DNA of 8,395 bases from an uncultured Lachnospiraceae bacterium (GTDB taxonomy: Bacteria > Bacillota > Clostridia > Lachnospirales > Lachnospiraceae). The translations under genes were made by a program, and so were the position numbers. Below are positions 6,397-8,395 of the stretch, one piece after another (position 1 is the stretch's first letter; every line of letters starts with the position of its first letter). Where the stretch lies: positions 1 to 8,395 of the forward strand of contig CAJUPF010000099.1 in the NCBI GenBank assembly GCA_910588565.1. Direction: 5' to 3'. The notes beneath the pieces are model-generated. The model did not search any database. It was not told the DNA's origin and was given only the letters and a program-made list of their open reading frames with translations.

Positions 6397-7749
6397 ATGG
6401 AAAGCCGTTATCGTATTGTTTCCAGTATAGTTCCGGCGATTGAAATCATTCTTATGGGATATTTTTTCAGCCGGTTTATAAAACCGTTTCTGAAACAGAA
6501 AAAGGGGGCTTTTTACGGGGGAATGGTATACTCCCTGGTTATGCTGCTGTTTCGTCCTCTGCGTCTGGGGTATTTTATGACATACGGCGTCGTTATGTTT
6601 GCAGTATTTTTGGTGATATGCCGGACAGACAGGAGAAATTACAGGCAGAAAGCTTATTTTGTGGTAACATTTTTTTCCCTGTATTGTTTTTCTTCTGCAA
6701 TAGCAGAAATCCTGTATGATAATTTTTACGGTTTTGCAGAACAAACAGAATATATGGCGGAGCATCAAAACTTGTATTTTCCTTTGTATATAGGAGTCTG
6801 TATGCTTTATCTGGCGGCGGAGGTTTCGGTTATAGCGGCTGGTATAGGGTGTATTGTAAAAGCATATGCCTATAAGCAGGCTGATATGGAAAGCAGGGAA
6901 CTGTTTATGCTGCTGATTCCTTCCTGTATAGGGGCAATGGGGTATGGAATTATGCAGTATTACCGCTACTTTTATATTAATGAAACCGGGACTGTGATGG
7001 AGTATTATGATATGCTGTCATGCTTTTACTATGCGGTATCTGTGATTTTGGTTGTGATCGTGATTGTATTGTATCAGAGTATCCGGGCAAAACAGGAGGA
7101 TAAGCTGCAGAAAGAATTATTTATTGCCCAGATTGACAGTATCAGGCAGCATATTGAACAGGTGGAAGGACTATATCAGAATATCCGAAATATCCGGCAT
7201 GATATGGCCAATCATCTGATTACTTTAGAGCGGCTGTATGCCAGGAATGAGCTTGAGGAAGCGAAAGCCTACAGTACGGAGTTAAAAAAAGCGCTTTCCA
7301 GTGTAACCAGAGAAATCAACAGCGGAAATCCTGTTACAGATGTGATTTTACAGGAGATAGAGGAGGAAGCCCAACGACGTAAAATTCGGTTTGAGCTGGA
7401 GTTTTGGTATCCTTGTGGTTCTGTGATAAATGCTTTTGATATTAGTGTCATCTTAAATAATGCCTTACAGAATGCTTTAGAACATGCAAAGGAACGGGAA
7501 AATCCATATATATCTGTTTTTTCCTATTGCAGAAAAAATGCGTATATGCTGGAAATACGCAACAGTTTTTCCGGGAACTTACAATGGGATACAAAACAGG
7601 GACTGCCAATGACCCAAAAAGAGGCAGAAGGTCATGGTTATGGTCTGGCCAATATCCGCAGAGTGGCGGAAAAATATGCCGGAGGTGTGGATATTGTGGC
7701 GGAACATGGAGAATTTTGCCTGAGTATTTTGATGATGATGGAGGGGTAA
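6397..7749 (+). CDS. GHKL-domain sensor histidine kinase (AgrC/ComD-like)
   Basis: This 450-residue kinase presumably phosphorylates the adjacent LytTR regulator. The N-terminal 230 residues hold about seven hydrophobic segments (roughly 7-28, 38-56, 59-76, 85-108, 126-157, 168-188 and 208-228), the polytopic sensor layout of peptide- or membrane-sensing kinases. A linker helix follows, then the H-box NIRHDMANHLITLERL with the likely phospho-accepting H268. The ATPase part has the N-box VILNNALQNALEHA (351-364) and the G-box EGHGYGLANIRR (411-422). It therefore appears catalytically complete. ATG follows a GGAAGGGAAGG purine tract. The ligand cannot be inferred: no agrD, comC or other exported peptide gene is evident nearby. 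No terminator was found directly after the stop, and the reading phase stays open for another 65 codons. Confidence 0.92.
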   Translation: MESRYRIVSSIVPAIEIILMGYFFSRFIKPFLKQKKGAFYGGMVYSLVMLLFRPLRLGYFMTYGVVMFAVFLVICRTDRRNYRQKAYFVVTFFSLYCFSSAIAEILYDNFYGFAEQTEYMAEHQNLYFPLYIGVCMLYLAAEVSVIAAGIGCIVKAYAYKQADMESRELFMLLIPSCIGAMGYGIMQYYRYFYINETGTVMEYYDMLSCFYYAVSVILVVIVIVLYQSIRAKQEDKLQKELFIAQIDSIRQHIEQVEGLYQNIRNIRHDMANHLITLERLYARNELEEAKAYSTELKKALSSVTREINSGNPVTDVILQEIEEEAQRRKIRFELEFWYPCGSVINAFDISVILNNALQNALEHAKERENPYISVFSYCRKNAYMLEIRNSFSGNLQWDTKQGLPMTQKEAEGHGYGLANIRRVAEKYAGGVDIVAEHGEFCLSILMMMEG

Positions 7750-7775
7750 CCATTCTATCATAGAGAGAAATCTTG

Positions 7776-7784
7776 TGTTAAAAT
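7776..7784 (+). promoter_or_regulatory. Possible extended -10 promoter downstream of the kinase gene
   Basis: TGTTAAAAT at 7776-7784 fits an extended -10, but the -35 position (7756-7761, TATCAT) is poor. It would start a transcript near 7791, just before the SD at 7808-7815. Confidence 0.25.
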
Positions 7785-7822
7785 CATAGAAAACCGCAAG
7801 ATATATGAAAAGGAGAATAAAC

Positions 7823-7927
7823 ATTCTGAAGCGATCACAGTCACAATGTTTTGGGATGGAGACAAAGCGGATACCAGATACCGTCAGGCGTGGGAAAGAC
7901 TTGGTTTTTCTAAAGCGGAATTACTGA
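7823..7927 (+). CDS. Possible 34-residue basic peptide with a non-standard start, weakly supported
   Basis: AAAAGGAG at 7808-7815 is one of the best SD sequences in the window, yet the codon at the right distance is ATT (7823), followed by CTG (7826), not ATG/GTG/TTG. The frame from 7823 runs 34 codons to TGA at 7925-7927 and encodes a basic peptide (LKRSQSQCFGMETKRIPDTV, then a Lys/Arg-rich end). It has no leader, Gly-Gly site or AgrD-like motif. An alternative is that the ATG was lost by mutation, or that the SD match is chance. The overlapping in-phase extension of the kinase looks more protein-like than this one. Confidence 0.12.
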   Translation: MLKRSQSQCFGMETKRIPDTVRRGKDLVFLKRNY

Positions 7928-8087
7928 TCGAGTTCGGTTATCCTTGATACAGTCTTCGTATCCCGGTTTGCAGGCACGGACGCCTTGTCAGCGCAGGAGC
8001 TGCGTTTACCGTGTTTTAAGTGAAGTATTGAGGTCTGCAATATGGAGGAACATGAATCTGTTTTGGCATATTTTTTGAAAACGATAT

Positions 8088-8124
8088 AAAAAGGGGGACT
8101 TACAGATTTTTCTCTGTAAGTCCC
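8088..8124 (-). terminator. Intrinsic terminator of the GGGtGRT gene
   Basis: A perfect 12-bp stem, GGGACTTACAGA (8095-8106) with TCTGTAAGTCCC (8113-8124), encloses a 6-nt loop. On the minus strand it is followed by CC and five T residues (8092-8088). It starts 28 nt after the stop codon. The plus-strand side lacks a T tract, so it acts in the minus direction, though the stem also meets transcripts coming from the kinase operon. Confidence 0.9.
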
Positions 8125-8152
8125 AAAAGTCTTGATTTTACAAGGGTTTTGC

Positions 8153-8395
8153 TTAGAACTTCCCAGCTTTCGCTGCTTCTTCAACAGAAACTGCTACAGC
8201 AACGGTAGCGCCTACCATTGGGTTATTGCCCATTCCGATCAGACCCATCATTTCTACATGGGCAGGAACAGAAGAGGAGCCTGCAAACTGTGCGTCAGAG
8301 TGCATACGTCCCATAGTATCTGTCATACCATAAGAAGCCGGGCCTGCAGCCATGTTGTCCGGGTGAAGGGTACGTCCGGTACCGCCGCCGGATGC
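8153..8395 (-). CDS. GGGtGRT family protein, C-terminal part (runs off the window)
   Basis: Eighty codons and the TAA stop (8155-8153) are present; the 5' part lies beyond the window. Reading from the edge gives ASGGGTGRTLHPDNMAAGPA, which contains the GGGTGRT motif that names this family of uncharacterised proteins, mainly found in Clostridia and other anaerobes. It continues with ASYGMTDTMGRMHSDAQFAG and a glycine- and valine-rich end (NNPMVGATVAVAVSVEEAAK). The internal methionine at about 8353 is not the start, because the frame is open and clearly family-like upstream. Function is unknown; from memory the gene often neighbours an iron-sulfur scaffold-like gene, which would lie upstream outside this window. 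It converges on the two-component operon and ends in its own terminator. Confidence 0.9.
   Translation of the reverse strand, partial: ASGGGTGRTLHPDNMAAGPASYGMTDTMGRMHSDAQFAGSSSVPAHVEMMGLIGMGNNPMVGATVAVAVSVEEAAKAGKF

Larger units (their letters stand above)
7750..8087. other. Gene-poor gap with coding-like remnants between the kinase and GGGtGRT genes
   Basis: No confident gene lies in this 338-bp stretch. The kinase phase stays open after its stop for 65 codons to TGA at 7945. The later part of that frame reads like real protein (ITVTMFWDGDKADTRYRQAW at about 7835-7894, then KAELLIEFGYP) but lacks an SD-linked start. A short frame with the same feel lies at about 8042-8089 (MEEHESVLAYFLKTI). 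These may be relics of a decayed gene. ATCATAGA is repeated at 7757-7764 and 7783-7790, and TCTATCATAGA (7754-7764) is a near-palindrome. Confidence 0.45.

Noticed and set aside
6208..6768. Minus-strand open frame of 186 codons
   Set aside because: It is antisense to the response regulator and kinase, with a composition typical of a shadow frame and no family motif.
7921..8184. Minus-strand open frame of 87 codons
   Set aside because: It overlaps the GGGtGRT stop and reads through its terminator hairpin; there is no SD and a shadow-like composition.

Overview
The window looks like chromosomal DNA from a low-to-moderate GC Firmicute, most likely a Clostridia/Lachnospiraceae gut anaerobe. The reasons are the era-yqzL-recO gene order with a large M16C peptidase directly upstream, strong GGAGG-type ribosome binding sites, two TTG starts, and the tail of a GGGtGRT-family protein, a family I know mainly from Clostridia. 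Genus-level assignment is not possible from this alone.

Layout. (1) Positions 1-328, minus strand: mobile-element debris. A well-formed translation start (SD plus ATG at 328) opens an ISAs1/H-repeat-type transposase N-terminus. It is cut by an in-frame TAG after 42 codons and loses homology near position 123. There it abuts a second, unrecognised coding fragment that itself carries a frameshift. A 14-bp inverted repeat (323-371) brackets the transposase SD and contains its start codon. (2) Positions 468-689, plus strand: a strong sigma-A promoter, a leader of about 110 nt with several hairpins, and a weak terminator-like stem before the SD of the next gene. (3) Positions 690-5539, plus strand: a housekeeping cluster of M16C zinc metallopeptidase, era, yqzL and recO, closed by a clear intrinsic terminator at 5541-5575. 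A two-part hairpin covers part of the yqzL SD, and yqzL overlaps recO by 62 bp. (4) Positions 5634-7749, plus strand: a separately promoted two-gene LytTR response regulator / GHKL sensor kinase operon of the Agr/Lyt type. No agrB- or agrD-like partner is visible. (5) Positions 7750-8087: a gap with no confident gene. It holds an open frame continuing in phase past the kinase stop and a strong SD followed by no standard start codon. (6) Positions 8088-8395, minus strand: the C-terminal 80 codons of a GGGtGRT protein, with its own terminator; the gene runs off the window edge.

How the genes work together. Era (30S assembly GTPase), YqzL (small, unknown) and RecO (recombination mediator) form a conserved housekeeping cluster. 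The peptidase upstream probably shares its transcript, since only 44 bp without a terminator separates it from era. The two-component pair is transcriptionally insulated from this cluster and converges on the GGGtGRT gene. Its signal and targets cannot be read from the window. No tRNA, rRNA, CRISPR array or complete mobile element was found.
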